NCBI GenBank assembly: GCA_038093515.1
Contig: JBBPSI010000043.1
Location: 1-64,000, forward strand
Length of the DNA stretch: 64,000 nucleotides
Direction: 5' to 3'
From: Butyriboletus loyo
Taxonomy: Eukaryota > Basidiomycota > Agaricomycetes > Boletales > Boletaceae
Shown here: positions 22,654 to 36,414 of the stretch, in pieces
How positions within the stretch are numbered: the first letter of the stretch is position 1
How the letters are laid out: the number at the start of each line of letters is the position of its first letter
Translations under genes and position numbers: made by a program
Notes under the pieces: model-generated
Databases searched by the model: none
What the model saw: only the letters and a program-made list of their open reading frames with translations
What the model was told of the DNA's origin: nothing

Positions 22654-24414
22654 GCCCGTTCGTTCGAGTGAGTAGATCCATGATGCGGAAAGCTAGCGGC
22701 CACGTTGCGTTCTTGTATTGTATGTATGGTATGGGACCACCCAGAGCTTACGGTATCCGGGGAGCTTCACGGGTTGACTCGTCCGACGCGATGATGCTCG
22801 TATTTCCTTGCTCCCAGAATCAGATTGCGAAGCGAGCGATCAGAACTAGGAAACAGGGGATCGACTTGCGCATGACTACGACGTGCAGCGACCGAAGACG
22901 GTGCTTCGAAGCTTCATTCTCGATGCAAGAGCCGCCGTTCGGTGAATCGAAATCAGGGTTCTCCGTCCGAGTTTCAATCTCAGGTGCTGCTAGTGCTATA
23001 TTGACTATGTACGTTAGTTAATACTATCATGCCTACGTCATGGTGCGTGCGTGTACGAACTCTACCCATCTTTCGCTTCGTACGCACCATAGGATGACGG
23101 TCACGGAGCTTTAGGTATGATTTGGGGAGACCATACGCATCAGGTATCCCACATCGTTCTTAGCCCGTGGGCACTCACCCCGACCGCCTTGAAGAAGGCT
23201 AACGCTCTCACTCCCCTCCGGACCAGCAGATGGCCCTGAAGAACTCGATCCGGAGATACGACCTACGAGATATAAGACGCACCCTTCGGGCCATCACGAC
23301 CTCCGTACCACACCAAGCGAGGTAGGATGGCTCCTCGCTTCTTCAAAACAGGGTCGCGTTATCGTCATTCATCTTTTTCCGGGAAAAGCTTCGTTCCATG
23401 TGCAGATCCTTTGAACGTCTCGCCATGCATCGGCGAGAATCGGCGACGATGAAAGATACGTCATCTTTGTGGAAGTTCTCTGCTTGTCCAAGCCTCCATC
23501 CTCTCTCGGAACAGCGATGCTCGCGCGCTGCCATCCCTTTGTTGTTCAAGAAAAAACATGATTCGCAAAGGGCTCCTGCATCAGGGAATGCTGGCTGTGA
23601 TGATATAGAAATCGAAGAGGCGGGTGGGGCCTCCTCCGCGGTCATAATGTTCAAGGAAGATCACAGGGACGCACGGAGCCTTGGCTATGGAAGGCCCAAC
23701 CGCCCAAATGTAACCTTACATACCACCGCCCCGGTGCGTCGCCATACTGACGTGTCCATCTCCGAGGTATCCCTGCGAGTCGCAAGTCGTGTCCGTTGTT
23801 TGCAATCCACACTCCTTTGTGGGATCCTTCAGCTATCCTCTACCCCCTTGTATCATGCGCGATGCATGGTTCTGTTCCCGAACCGTTCCGTCTCATCGAC
23901 GGCTTCTATGCGTCGCTACCGCTTAGTTCATTTTACACGCCATCCGTCGAATGGACTCTCACGCGTACGAACCTGAGGGTGCATGTAGGACGCACTCCGA
24001 GCTCACCTCCCAATTCGCAAGGCAGGTCCACAGTGGCTCAAACCGCGGCGGCCGGTGTTCACCCGCACCAGCCTCTACCTCGGCGTTGAAAAAATCGCGG
24101 GCCTGGTGCGGTCTCAGTGGGGACGGAGGTCAGTATAATCCGTGTACGTGCGTTGCGAATCGAGTCGGATGTACTACAATCATTGCACAGCAGAAACGAC
24201 ACAGACCACCCACATGTTCGTTCGCTATAGGTAAGAGGGCTGAATCTGGTATCTTCGTCCGAGTCGGCATATGCCAAATTCCTGACGAGGGCTAGTGGAC
24301 CCCTAAATAACACCAAACGAGGTCGTGCTCTGGCACGTCGACCAAGCCTTCCCGAAAAAGAAAAAGAAGAGATAATACGAAGCGAGGAAACGGAGATGCC
24401 CTGCCTTCTCCTCA

Positions 24415-24447
24415 TACATACACACACATGCACACACACACACACCA
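24415..24447. repeat. CA-rich microsatellite
   Basis: An imperfect (CA)n run, interrupted by ATG, is read directly. No coding context. Confidence 0.8.
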
Positions 24448-27400
24448 TCACCACCTCCCAAGAATGCCACTCGGCTCGCATAGTCCCGAATCTCAGGATG
24501 CTAAACGTTCCGATCTTGAAGCACTGAGCCGACTCTGCGTCGTCAATACGTAACTCGCTGAAAATAGGTTCTGCGTGCCTATCGTGCCATTTTGTCAGGC
24601 ACCATTTGATGGGCTTGGATTAATTGATGCAGCGGCGGGCAGGTTCCGAGCATCATTCGCTTGCTTTATCCTCGGGAAGACGACGTGTTTGCGAGCCGAG
24701 ACTCGTGAAGAAATAAATTGAGAATTTGTGGCGTTTCCCACGTGCAACTACAAGCGCGAACGAGGACGGGCCCATGCACTGCCTGTTCGTTTCATCATAC
24801 CGCTCGAACGCACAGACAACTCACAGCGAGTGGCCGGAGCCCGCCTCTGCCCCGATTGTCACGGTATCCGTGGTGTGAGCACTTTCCGGTATGTACTTTG
24901 TCGGGCGCTGTCGGACGTCGCCCAGTTCAAGTATGGACCACATGCCGGTGTGGCTGAAGGATATGGCGTCAATGGCGCTCATGCACCGCCAGTCGACCAG
25001 TCCCTTTTAGCACTTCAAATCACCGTCGGGATGTTGTCAAGTTATGGTCAAGCGTACTCGTCGACTTATAGAGCCGTCTCTCGAGCGCGCGCGCATAGCA
25101 ACGATATGATATGATTATCAAGCCTCGAGATCCGGGCGCGGACTGGTGCTTGCGGATCTTTTTACTCGCGATGGCAGGTATGTATGTGCATGACGAATAC
25201 AATTATATTAATACGTTTTTTTTCGCTTAGGAACGACATGTACATATTTGCCTGCATATCGTCGACGGTCGGGGGTTTCGAAGCCTATCTGCCAACTCTG
25301 ACTCGACTCGCTTGCCCATCCCTGCAGGCCGCAATGTGGAAAGAGGCACAGCAGAGCGTCCGAATGAATGTCGAGTACTTCTCCCTGTTCCGGTTTCTTG
25401 GCCCTTGTCATCATTACTCTTATATGGGCGCTCGCGTGATGAGTCATGTACAGATACATGATCATAGATCGCGCGGAATTCAGAAGGTCCCCACACGATG
25501 CAGGCTGCATTCGCGTGCCTCTCTGAGCTCATCTACCCATCTCCGAGCGCTGTTCGTCATCACCATCGTTCATTTCTTTTTCGTAGGGTTCAATATCTCA
25601 ATCTTCGTGGCTCGGGGATGTGGAACGCATCCCAGTGGAGATGGAGCGAGAGGGATGGTGGACGTCGGGGCGAATGTACATCGAACCGGCAGACCCAAAA
25701 AAAAAACGAGGCCACGAGTTCGAATACGATATTGTACGAGTGTACTTCTGATACGTCGATCTCGAAACAAACTAGCCCACGTCGTCCAGACGTCCACCAT
25801 CCCAACGATATCTCAGATCGAATCGATCATGAGTCAGACGCTCGAAAACGCGTTCACATCTACATACGTACTGCGAGCGATGGCGATGGTAATGCAAGTC
25901 CTTCATCGCATCTTCGGTACTTTTTCGGTCCAAGTTGGCGTTCGCCGTTCACGAATCGACCCCCCCACCCCCCACCCCCTTTTTTTTTAATTGTTTCCTT
26001 CTTTCTTTCTTTTTTTTTTACCCCTTCATTTACGTGTCCACTTTCCGGCTGTGGTCAGATCAGATCAGAGTGAAAGGGTGGAGGCGTACGGAAGCCTATC
26101 GAAGCGGGGGAAGGGAGGCGCGCGCTGCGTACGAACAGAACACGATGTTGATATAGCGACGAGTTCATGATTAGTGACGAGCCCTACTAAGTAGGAATGG
26201 GGATCCGGGAAGGGATGACGGGGCTGACTTGCCCATCCTTTCTCTCTCTCTCGTCCATCAGAAACTGGCCAGGCCGTCGAGTAAAGCTCCCAGGGAGCGT
26301 ATTCGATTGGCGTTTACGCCGGTCCGACCAACATTGTATGTTTGCTTTTTCGAACCACCGCCTCAAAGGTTTTCGAATCCAAGAGATAGAGTTATGGTTA
26401 TGTGGTGATTCTAGCATCAACCGACCGATCCGTAAAAAGCGATTCATGACAGTACTGCGCACCAAAGGTCCCTTTGTCAGCCACAACAATATATTTTTTT
26501 CCGCTCGGTCCAGGGTCGCCACGAGGTGATGGAAACCTCACTCCCCGTCTGCAACCTATTCACATTGACGACACATGAAAGGACAATAATGTCCTGCATG
26601 GGAAAAAAAGAACAAGAACAGGCACGGTGCCTCAGTTTGAGTTACGTTTAATCCGGTGGTTGTCTTGATGCCAAGACTGCACGTATGACCCCGCGAGTAT
26701 AGTTCCCCGATCGTGAGACGCGCGCGCAATCTTTTCAATAGATAAAGGGGCCAAGTGGCGACTGCGGGCCAAGATGAAACGCGGGCTGCAGTCCGAGTGC
26801 GAAGATGGATAAACGGATTCCCCCGGTCCAGGCTCACATCCGATGTCCCTGTGCAGCCGTGCAAAGTTCAGAACTCAAAGAAGAGCATGCTGCACACACC
26901 CTCCAGCTGTTGATCGTTGCGCTCAACCCACACCGTCCCATAGTCAAAGGCGGGCCAGACTGGTCGCGTCTGGGAGAACACTTCTTTTTGATCTCCGGTC
27001 CCGAACGGTTTTCGTATCCATTATACGGGAAAAAGCGCTGGTGTGTGGTCAGTGTTAATCACACATGCGATTCGCACGATCATTGACGATATCCGTTGGT
27101 CGACGGAGCGGTATCGAATCGAAAGCCTCCAAGGTGTTCGTTTTATTCGCATCTTTCGACCTGCGTTCCTGCCTGGATGTGAATCACATTTGCGTACCTT
27201 GCTTGACAGAATCCACTTTTGCCAAAGTGATCCCAACAGATGGATCGAAAATGGAACGATGAGTGAAATGAAAAAAAGGCCCTTCACGTGGGAAGTGTTG
27301 GAAAGGACGTGGGTGTGCTAGGCAGTGGGCTAATCCCCCCTTTGCTGTGTGTGCACGGGCATCAAAAGAGATACCTCTGCTCTATATACAGACGTAAATG

Positions 27401-29806
27401 AATATTGAGAAAAGAAAAGGATTGGGTCCGGGTCGTGCGCGCGCAAGCATCATGACGAACGACATCGAAAGGCGGTGTTAGAGACGGGGTGAGAAGTGAC
27501 ATGGCCCTCGGGGACCTCTGTTTCGATTCTAGGGAGCGATCATGGACCTGGACGTTATGGTTTGGTGGGTCCAACGTGGCCGCCACGAAGAGGTGTCAGA
27601 ACCTTGATCCTCTAAATGGGGGTGTCGAGTGAGGTCTGAAATGCTCGTTGCGATGGTAGGACGATTGCAGGCGTGATGCCAGAGGGTGCTCACCGCCAGC
27701 GTGCCAACGTGTGCTGATCACAAAGTACAAGGACAGACTTTTGGTACGCGACAGTCAAGTACGTTGCAGGAAAAGATACAGCTTGTTTGTGCTAGTTTGT
27801 GTACTAATGGTCGACGGACGTTCAGCTTCCCACCGCCTCATCGCTTGACGTACAACAGATCAAACTCTGCGTGCATCTTTTCAATCCTTGGTAATCTCTC
27901 ATCGCTACATGAACGTCCGCTGTGTCAAGGCTGCGCTGATAGATCTCGAGAATGTCTTGTTCAAGGGATCCCCACCTCTGCAGTGCCCGATCAGGCGGCC
28001 CCGGATGGCCAGACTTTCCAGTGCATTGGCACAATGCGTGTCCGATGCGGATGCGGCTGGTTGTAGTGGAATTATTCTCGTCTCCATCACACCTACTGTG
28101 CGCGTGAGTATCCGGGATAATTCGACGCCTGTTGCATTCTCATGGCCGACACGCCAACCGTCTGGACGTTTGGCCCATCTGATGTTGAATGATGAACGAG
28201 GGCTATGCAGTACCCGGCGCCAAACACGCCGGCGGTGGCCGTGTCTCCGTGTCGTTTTCTCTACGAGCGTACTCACACGTCTGTCCACACGCCCGTCAAG
28301 CATCCGTCACGGCAGCCCCCGACGATGAGTTGATGAAGATGAGTTGATGAAATCGAACAGAGAGCGAGGGTCAACGTTTCAACCTCGAATGCATTCGTCG
28401 ACTGTTTCGAGCCTATGGCCCATGGCTACATGCATCGCCTTTGATCGTAACGATACGCGACGGTCAATTACGGTATGAATTGTAGAATAAGATCTGGAGG
28501 GGTTGTAACTTTGTTTGCTGGCCAGCGGGCGCAGTGTTTCCACATTTCCGCAGCAGGGGGACGTGCAACCATCATGAAAGTAGGTACAGTGGTCCCTCGG
28601 TATGGTGAATTGATACAGCGATCGAGCTACCACAAAAGAGTTGCGCGAGGGAAAAGATAACTTGCGAATTCAAAAGATGGCCGATTGTCATATGCGCAAC
28701 GGGAAAGAAAGGACAGACGGGAGAAGGTGATGGCGCACAGCCCGCTCTCATTAACGCGCTGAATCGCAATGACATCGACACTCGCGCGTACGACGAGGCA
28801 GTGGGTGGCCCCTAATTACGGATCTGAAGGACTTGTTCTTACAGGGCAGGAGATGAGGGGCAGTGCTATTGAGTGTTGCAACGGACTGATTGGTCCGATT
28901 TTTTTTCTGGAGTGGTTGCGGGCAAGAGCGAGCGTACGTGGAGGAACGTGTTCGATCGGGGAGGAGGCGTTGTGATTCGCGAGGGTGACAGCGCTCGATC
29001 AGAGGTGGCGACATATCAGAGGCAAATGCAGCCGAACAGATTACGACGGTGATGGTGGAAGAAAAACAGTTTCGCGGGTACGCAGTGGAGGTGGAATGGC
29101 GGTTTGGGTGATACAAGTTACGAGAGGGTCCCGAGCGCGGAGGTCTGTGTCAGCATTTGAGCTGGCGATGACTGAGACGGGGTTAATTACGTGGGGGCAA
29201 AAGACGGAAGGGAGAAATAGTCCGCGGGCGAGATGCCCTGATCGTAGGATCGATTTACGAGGACGGTGTACGTGAAAGTAGATATGAACGAGAAAAGGCA
29301 AGAGAGGGGGACGATTGGGAACCGAGATTCATTGGACGGGCGCTGGGATGCGACGGGGATGTGATTGGTTGCCGAGGACAAAAGAAAGCAAGGCTGGTCG
29401 GTAAGAGCCGTGATGAGATGGCAGGTTGGCAAGATGTGATGCTCCAGTGCGATGAAAATAACGGCATGTCCACGGGTCTGAGCCGGTGTTTTGCTGCGAG
29501 AGGGAGAGAGAGAACACAAAATTCGAGAGGGAGATATGGACTGGGAACGGGAGGACGGACGGGGAGGCGGACGGGTGAAGAGAGGCCGTCCGGGATGGGA
29601 TGGGTGGAGGGGACATTCTCTGTCGGAGAGAGTGTGGCGGAGGTTAAAAAGCCAAGGCACTCCAATTGGCAGACCAAGTTCTCACCCCCCCCCTCGGCCT
29701 TTCTCTGCCCCTCCCCCCTCTCCCCCTCGCACGCGTTCAGCTTCCCCCATCCGACTCATCGATCGATATCCACACGCCCGACACTCCTTCCCTCGTCTCT
29801 CTCCAA

Positions 29807-32134
29807 ATGGCCCTTCTCCAGTCAGATCTTTATCCTGACCTAGACTACCATTCCCAAAGTCCCTCTAACAAACCCACCAATATCGGCACCAGCTCCCCTT
29901 TCGACACTTACGAATTCAGCCATCTCCAGTCCCCACCCTTCCCCCACACCCCCTCCTACAACGGCTCCTACCAGAACTCACCCTACTCGGGCCACTCCGA
30001 CCTCAGCTATGACCCAGACGGCCCCGATGGCTTTGCCCTCCTCGGCGAGAGTCTCGATGGCCTTGCCGCCCGCGAAGACTATGACCCTTCCGAATACGAC
30101 CACCCACAGTCTTCCGGTCTCCTCGTCTTTGACGGAGAGTTCATGACCGGCTTCGATCAGAGTGGCGCCCACGTTTCCGTGTCCGTCACGCCTGCTCCGG
30201 TAGACCAGCATTCCCCTCGCTCACACGATCTCAGCTCCCCTTCCAGCAACGGCGAGGGCCGTTCCCGTTCTCGTGCTTCTTCCGTCTCTTCCAATCCTCA
30301 GATCCTCCCCCATTCTTCCCCCCACTTCGATGTCGCCCATAACTTTGAAAACTTGCGCTTCGAGTCCCCTAACTGGCGCCACAATCAGCTCCCAGGCGAA
30401 AGAACCTTGTCTCCCCCAAGGAAAGCCCAGTCACCTCCTCAGCTTCTCATTCCGGATAGCAGCCCTGCATTATTCTCTCAGGAAGCGCCCATGATCAACG
30501 CCCCAGAGGGCGATGGCGGTTTCGTCTCGAGCGGACCCCAGCTTCACATTGTCCCCGCTACCCCCGTAAGTGGTGGCGGAGCGGCTTCACAACCCGTCCC
30601 TTTCCAGTCTACCCTGGAAACACTCCATCAAGGCAAGTCCATTGATATCATCACGTTTATTTCGGGAACTTTATTCTTACCATTTTTGTCCTTGTTGCGT
30701 TTTATCGCCGTAACAGGTTCATCGCAAAACGGACCACAGCAACAAGCGACAACACCCTCATGGGATCAACAACAAATTCAACAGACCGACTCCCAGCTCG
30801 GGGTACCACAATACCATGACCAAGCCGTACAGCTTTTCCCCCACAGCCACACTTCTCATAGGGGGCTGTCCACTCTTGGTCCCCAAGTACATCCCGATGG
30901 TACAAATACCAACTTCCTCTTCCCAAGCATCCCACCTCGTACACGCAGCAAGTCTGAAACTGCTTCCTCGCTTCGTCCCCAGTTTTGGAACCCCTCCCTT
31001 ATGAATCAAGAACAGCTTAACGCCCTTGAAGGTTCTGCTCTCGACGACTCTACTCCTGCCGTCAGCCTCAACGAACTCCCTCAACAACGGCAACAACTCC
31101 CATCCAACGTTGCTGCCCCCCACTCATCCTTTAATCTCCCTAACCCCAACGTCCCTCACTTCAACTTCAACCCCGCCTCAGCCAACAACATGTCCGCCTA
31201 CCTCACTCCCGGTGACCCCAGTGCTGTTAATCTTCGTCGAGTCAAGTCTGATGGCGGTAGTCGTCCAGGCCATAATCGCCTCTCCCGCTCGGAGGATATG
31301 ACCTCTTCCCTAGTCTATCCCCCTTCATCTCAGCAGGAATTCATCAATCGCCAGTTCCTGTACCCACAGGAGACAGTGCCTTCCATTCGCGGCCACTCCC
31401 GTAGAGCCTCTTCTGGGTCACGTGGTGGTGGCGATGGGACCTGGAGCGCACTGTCCTCCAACCGCCCCAGTCCCTACCCCAGCCCGTCTGCGAGTCCACG
31501 TATCCGTTACGAAGACCTTCCCAGTGTTGCACTCACCGGCAGACCACCCTCGATGCTCCGTCCAGATCCTGTCGAACCCAACTCTGGTGGTGTGGTCATC
31601 GTCTCGAAGCAGACGGTGACGAGCGAACGCACAGCTGGTGCAAGCCATCGTCGTAGGAAGCAAGATGCCAACTTTTTGTGTCCTGTGCCAGGCTGTGGTA
31701 GTACGTTTACGAGAAGTTTCAACCTGAAGGGTGCGTTGTTCGACTCGCACGTGTTGCTCTACTGAGCAATTTATTCTATTAGGTCATATGAGGTCCCACA
31801 ACGAGGAACGTCCCTTCCAGTGCAAGTGGCCCGGCTGTGGCAAGGGCTTTGCCCGACAGCATGACTGCAAACGCCACGAGCAGTTGCATTCTAATTACCG
31901 TCCCTTCACCTGCGAGGGGTGCAACAAGACGTTTGCTCGCATGGATGCTCTGAACCGACATCGTGAGTATTTTTGCCCGATCCATGACAACAATTAATCG
32001 TTCATCTCTACCCAGTACGCTCTGAAGGCGGTGCCGAGTGCCAGCGTATTTTGGATGCTGCCAAGGACTCGGAAAGGTTACCGGTCACCAAGGTTGAAGA
32101 GAAGGGATGGCCTGGCATGAGTGTCATGGTCTAA
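29807..32134 (+). CDS. CRZ1: Crz1-like C2H2 transcription factor
   Basis: Exons 29807-30632, 30717-31730, 31783-31962 and 32016-32134 give 712 residues. The C-terminal DNA-binding region (about 593-690) has three fingers: CPVPGCGSTFTRSFNLKGH, CKWPGCGKGFARQHDCKRH and CEGCNKTFARMDALNRH. The third closes with a distal Cys (LRSEGGAEC), the pattern I know from fungal Crz1/Prz1 factors, which calcineurin dephosphorylates in response to calcium and stress. The N-terminal 590 residues are Ser/Pro-rich with many SP sites and a PQLHIV motif at 244-249 that fits a calcineurin PxIxIT dock. The first intron is GC-AG (30633, GCAAGT), 84 nt and in frame. ATG 29807 is the first in frame, but coding-like sequence (SSIDIHTPDTPS) runs upstream of it, so a 5' exon may be missing. 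Confidence 0.8.
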
Positions 32135-33521
32135 TACCTGGTCACGTTGATCCGCCACTTTTACCGCAAGTCACCCTCAATGCCCATATAATCTGATGCG
32201 CACGAAGATAACCTCATCACTGTATCATCAGCTTCACTTTTACTGTCGACTACCATACACACGGGATACACTGCGGTCTGCTTTCATCTTGTTTTCGCTT
32301 CATCCTTGCCCATTCCCACCCTATCATTTATACTGATATTGATTGCACAATCCACCATCTACTACCCCTTCGTATATTCTTCCTTTTGCGTAGTGTGCAC
32401 CGCTCTCCGCGTTTTTATTATTTGTTGCCCTTTTTTTCGTTTAATTCTTGTAGCGTAGCTCATCGTAGATGTTGGTGGACGTCCGTTAGCCTAACATATT
32501 TATGAAATCGGAACGACAGACATTGAAAGTAAATCATTAATATATTTCTGTTGACACTATGTACCCTCCGAGTGGCGCGGTAGTATGACCTCGAGGTTGT
32601 CACGAGGCCCCATGTGTCTGGCGTCCGCTTACATTATTATCCGAGATCACTCCAACGAGAGAAGAAAGGAAAGTTGACGCTTAGCGTGATACTCACGGAC
32701 AATGAGTATCTGACTGACGGCAAGGGCAAGGTCAGGGACCCAAATTCTTTGCACTGCCCCGATTTAATTTTGAGAATATGTACTTGATCTGAGTGATAAC
32801 CGATTTTTGCCGAGTCACAAATTGTTTTCGATTCGATCGGGGAGATAAAATAAAAATAAAAATAAAGAACACATGTATAGCCGGGCAAGATATGTCAGGC
32901 ACGAAGGGTCCAACGTAGCGTTGGTAATCCAGGGTATCACGTATGTATACTAGAGCTGAGCAGTGCGTATTGCGTGTTCGAGGCTCGAGCGAGGTTCGAG
33001 GGTTACGTTTGAGGGTCTGAGGGTCTGAGGCCCTTGCCAGTGGCAATGTTCAGACGATGTGGTACGTGAATGGAGAAGCGTGTTCGGTGATGTGATGTTG
33101 ATGGACTGATGGACTCGTCGTCGTCGTCGTCGTCCCGTAAGGAGAATGTGTGTGTGTGTTTTGAAACCTCGATTCGGAAAAAGGACGCCTGACACCCAAC
33201 ATAGTTCGTGGTCGCCCAGCTGGGGGGGAGGGGGGACGTGCTCGCAAATATGTAGCATCAGCGTCGATTCGGACGGGACGGACGGACGCGTGTGCAGCAC
33301 TATCAGCGATCATGCGATCATGTATCGGAATACATCATACGTGTAGCATCCGTCGAACTCGGGGCCCAGCATATCGGAAATAGCTCATGGGAAAAGAAGC
33401 AAAGAAAAAGCGAGCGGTATTTTTGTTTTTCGTATGCGTATCACGACGTTGGTCTGGCGAGCGGGTTTGTTAGAAACTCGGTAGCCGAGGCGGTGCGGTG
33501 TAAATACATAAACAACTCCCT

Positions 33522-33553
<32 letters not shown>

Positions 33554-36414
33554 CCCTTTCCCGAATGTCGCGTTTCATAGTAGCAACACTGCCTTCGCTG
33601 TTGGGTCCTCTCGCACTTGCTTTATCTGGTATTTCACCGAGTCAGATCCGTCGACGGATTTCGGGTTGTGCGTCCCTTTTTTTCTTCTTTGACCTCGAGT
33701 CGTCGGGAGATGATCGTTCGACTGAGGTGTCGTGGAGGTGATTCGATAGAACGGAGGTAGTTCCGTCAGAGACCGACTGATGCCTGGTTCATGAGAGCAG
33801 TCTGACGGCAAACGCCATGGCATGCATCCTCGATGCTCATCTGGCCAGAGAAACACTCCTGAAACCCAACAGTTGATTAGTACATGTTGGCCATGTGCAT
33901 ACGCGTACTCGACGGTGCCGCCAACTTTGCGCCTCGGAATAGTTGCTGCCATCATTGAAATATTGACCTATGGGGCCAATCGATAATCTGAGCGATGGGA
34001 AAAAAGAAAAGGCCAGGCACCTAATCCACCTGGTGATCAAGGACTGCGTAACTCCTTCAGGGGACGCGCACCTCTCCGCGCCACCATATCTGACACTGGT
34101 CGTCTGATGTATACATTTGCAAACCCATCGCGTCGATCGTCGACCAGAGTGCGACCTCATGACATGATCATACACGAAAAAAAGAACACCTCGATGGATG
34201 GCAAATACATTATCCAGTCGAGCGTTCAACGTCACGGTGGAGGTGGGGTTCCCAGTGTCAGTCTACCCTGGCTGTAAGTCCCCATCAAACAGGCCCAGGG
34301 ATGCGGATCGACGGGATCTTTCGCGGATAAGCGACTCGTACTCCATGGGTCAAAGAACATGTATCGCTTCGGGAAATGACGCATGCCGTGCTCGTCTCTT
34401 TTTATTCGTTTCGTTTCGTTTCAGATTCGAATTCGTTCGTAATTACGACTGTCAGTGTTCATTCTGAACGCCGGTATACCGCCACCGTCCCATTCGATCA
34501 CATGCTGCCCCCTTCCCCAATCGAGTGTACAATCTCCGAGAACCACGGTTACCTGCGATGGAAAGACGAAGACTCAGCGAGATTCAAGCACGAGGCTGTG
34601 TCTCCGAGTGTCGAGTCGTTCGGTTCGGGGGTTCATTGATAGCCTACGCTGCGGGGCAGCTCCATATGTCATGCCACACCGCAGCGACACCGTAACGAGA
34701 ACCAGGACCGCAGTCGCAGACAACTCTCGACTTGTTCAGGATGGATCTTGTCGTTAAAAATATGGTTGTTGTAACTGTACTTGGTCATACGGTGATAAGT
34801 GGGGTTGGATAGGACGGAACGATAACGATCACGTCGGAAGGCGATATGGTTTCGGTCTCGGCGTCGACTTGGCATGGATGAGCAAGCCTCGGTCGGTTCT
34901 TGGAGTGGAGCTGCATATGCTACTGGCCAGTGCGGTCTCATCCCGTTGTGGTTGATGCGTCACCTTCTCGTGCAGGTGATCCAGTTGCGAATGTTGAAGT
35001 TGAACGTTGAACTTTATTGAATAGTGTGTATCTGCCGCGGCGGCATCGTTAGTCATTGGGGAGACCCCCGGAAACAAGCTAGAACAAAAGAGGAAATAGA
35101 GAAGTTCACAGGATGCGGGACAGCGCTTGGGCCGACGAGGCCGACCCGTCGGAGACGACGCAACGACGTTCTCGCCGATGGTGAGTAGTCCGAGCGACCT
35201 GGCTGGCTGGACTGGTTACGCCGCCGCACCAGTGGCACATTATCAGCGCCGATCAAAAAAAACGTTTGATTTGATCTGCCAAGTGAGAGCGACTCGAATC
35301 ACGCCTGATGGCGCGGCGCCGGAGATGAATACCAAAATTCGATAATGTAATGTCCCCCTTACCACCTAGTCCATGAATGCCGTTGATGACTGGAGAAACC
35401 TGACATCGAGCGAGCCGCCATGGGAAGAGTCAGAGGAGTGTGACGGCCGCGGGTTGCTCGGACAGGCGTAAACCGGTACCTGGTACTAACATGGTTTTGG
35501 GAAAAGCGTTCGATTCAGGACTAGTACGGTCGGATGGCGGATGTCTACAGAATGGTGATAAGGTCCGGAGGCCGATCACGATGGGCGGCCTCGGAAAAAG
35601 CCGAAGGACGGTCAGTCATCTTGTGACTTGGGCTCCGGGGGCTCCGGAAAGTTTGGTCAATCGGTCGTACGGAACATGCGAAGTTGCGATACCAACTACT
35701 TCACGTCGGAGGCGAGAAATAACCTCGTCGCACACTAGCGCGGGATTTAGTTGTCGCCGACTTTATAAATAATTTCACTTACTAGCGGGGGTCGCGTTTG
35801 TACATTCAAGCTTTTGTTTATGGAGAGATCACGGACCGGTCGAGTGAGCGGGCATTGGACGGCAGCCTTTTTTTAACTCGCCGACAGAGCGCGGAGAGTC
35901 AATCGGTCGTACGGTAGATAGTGACGTTGTGATAGAATTCGACTGTGGCATGACATTGCTGACACTGCCAGAGACTCGGGCGACTCGGAACATCGAACAC
36001 TAGGGTCGATGATCAATTACTCAAGAACGGGTAATCATGATATTCTTATTGAAAATCGCCGTGCTCGACTATTCATAACTGATCAAGCCAAGGGGAAACC
36101 GGTGTTCGTTCCATGTCCATCAAAGAAAACAATATGAAACAGTCGAACAAAACGTGGGTTGGCACAGGACGAAAATCATCAAACGAACTCAACACGTTTT
36201 GTTTTGGTATTCGAAACACCATGTTCCATGTTTCTGCTCAGATATTTATTTCAGCGGGTAATGTCGTGCAAAATATCCTTGGGGAATTCTTCCACTCCCA
36301 AACTTTGTAGGAAATAAAAATTTGCGATATTGACGATTCGCCGACGTTGTATCGGCACCACCTTTGAAAGAAATAGATGGGCACCACCTTGTCAATAAGA
36401 GATTGTTGGTCGTA

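Larger units (their letters stand above)
21473..29806. other. 8.3 kb without a recognisable gene, upstream of the Crz1-like factor
   Basis: I examined both strands. The longest open frames (25184-25990, 268 codons; 23398-23976, 192 codons) have biased but family-less composition and no supporting exon structure, so I do not call them genes. Contents I can name: a CCCCA tandem repeat at 22169-22203, the candidate MITE at 22565-22653, A-runs near 22321 and 22416, a CA-rich microsatellite near 24415-24447, T-runs near 25980-26020, and a pyrimidine-rich tract at 29687-29731 typical of fungal core promoters. It may be a long regulatory region or hold non-coding transcripts. Confidence 0.5.

Noticed and set aside
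24415..24447. CA/TG repeat read as a Cys/Val-rich peptide in 24059-24481 minus
   Set aside because: The peptide is a direct translation of the microsatellite.
25184..25990. 268-codon open frame in the gene-free region
   Set aside because: Composition is irregular, it runs into homopolymer tracts near its end, overlaps other open frames and has no recognisable domain or splice partners.
30633..30716. Apparent transmembrane segment inside the Crz1-like protein
   Set aside because: The hydrophobic stretch is intron sequence (GCAAGT...AACAG) read in frame; removing it joins the flanking polar sequence without frame change.
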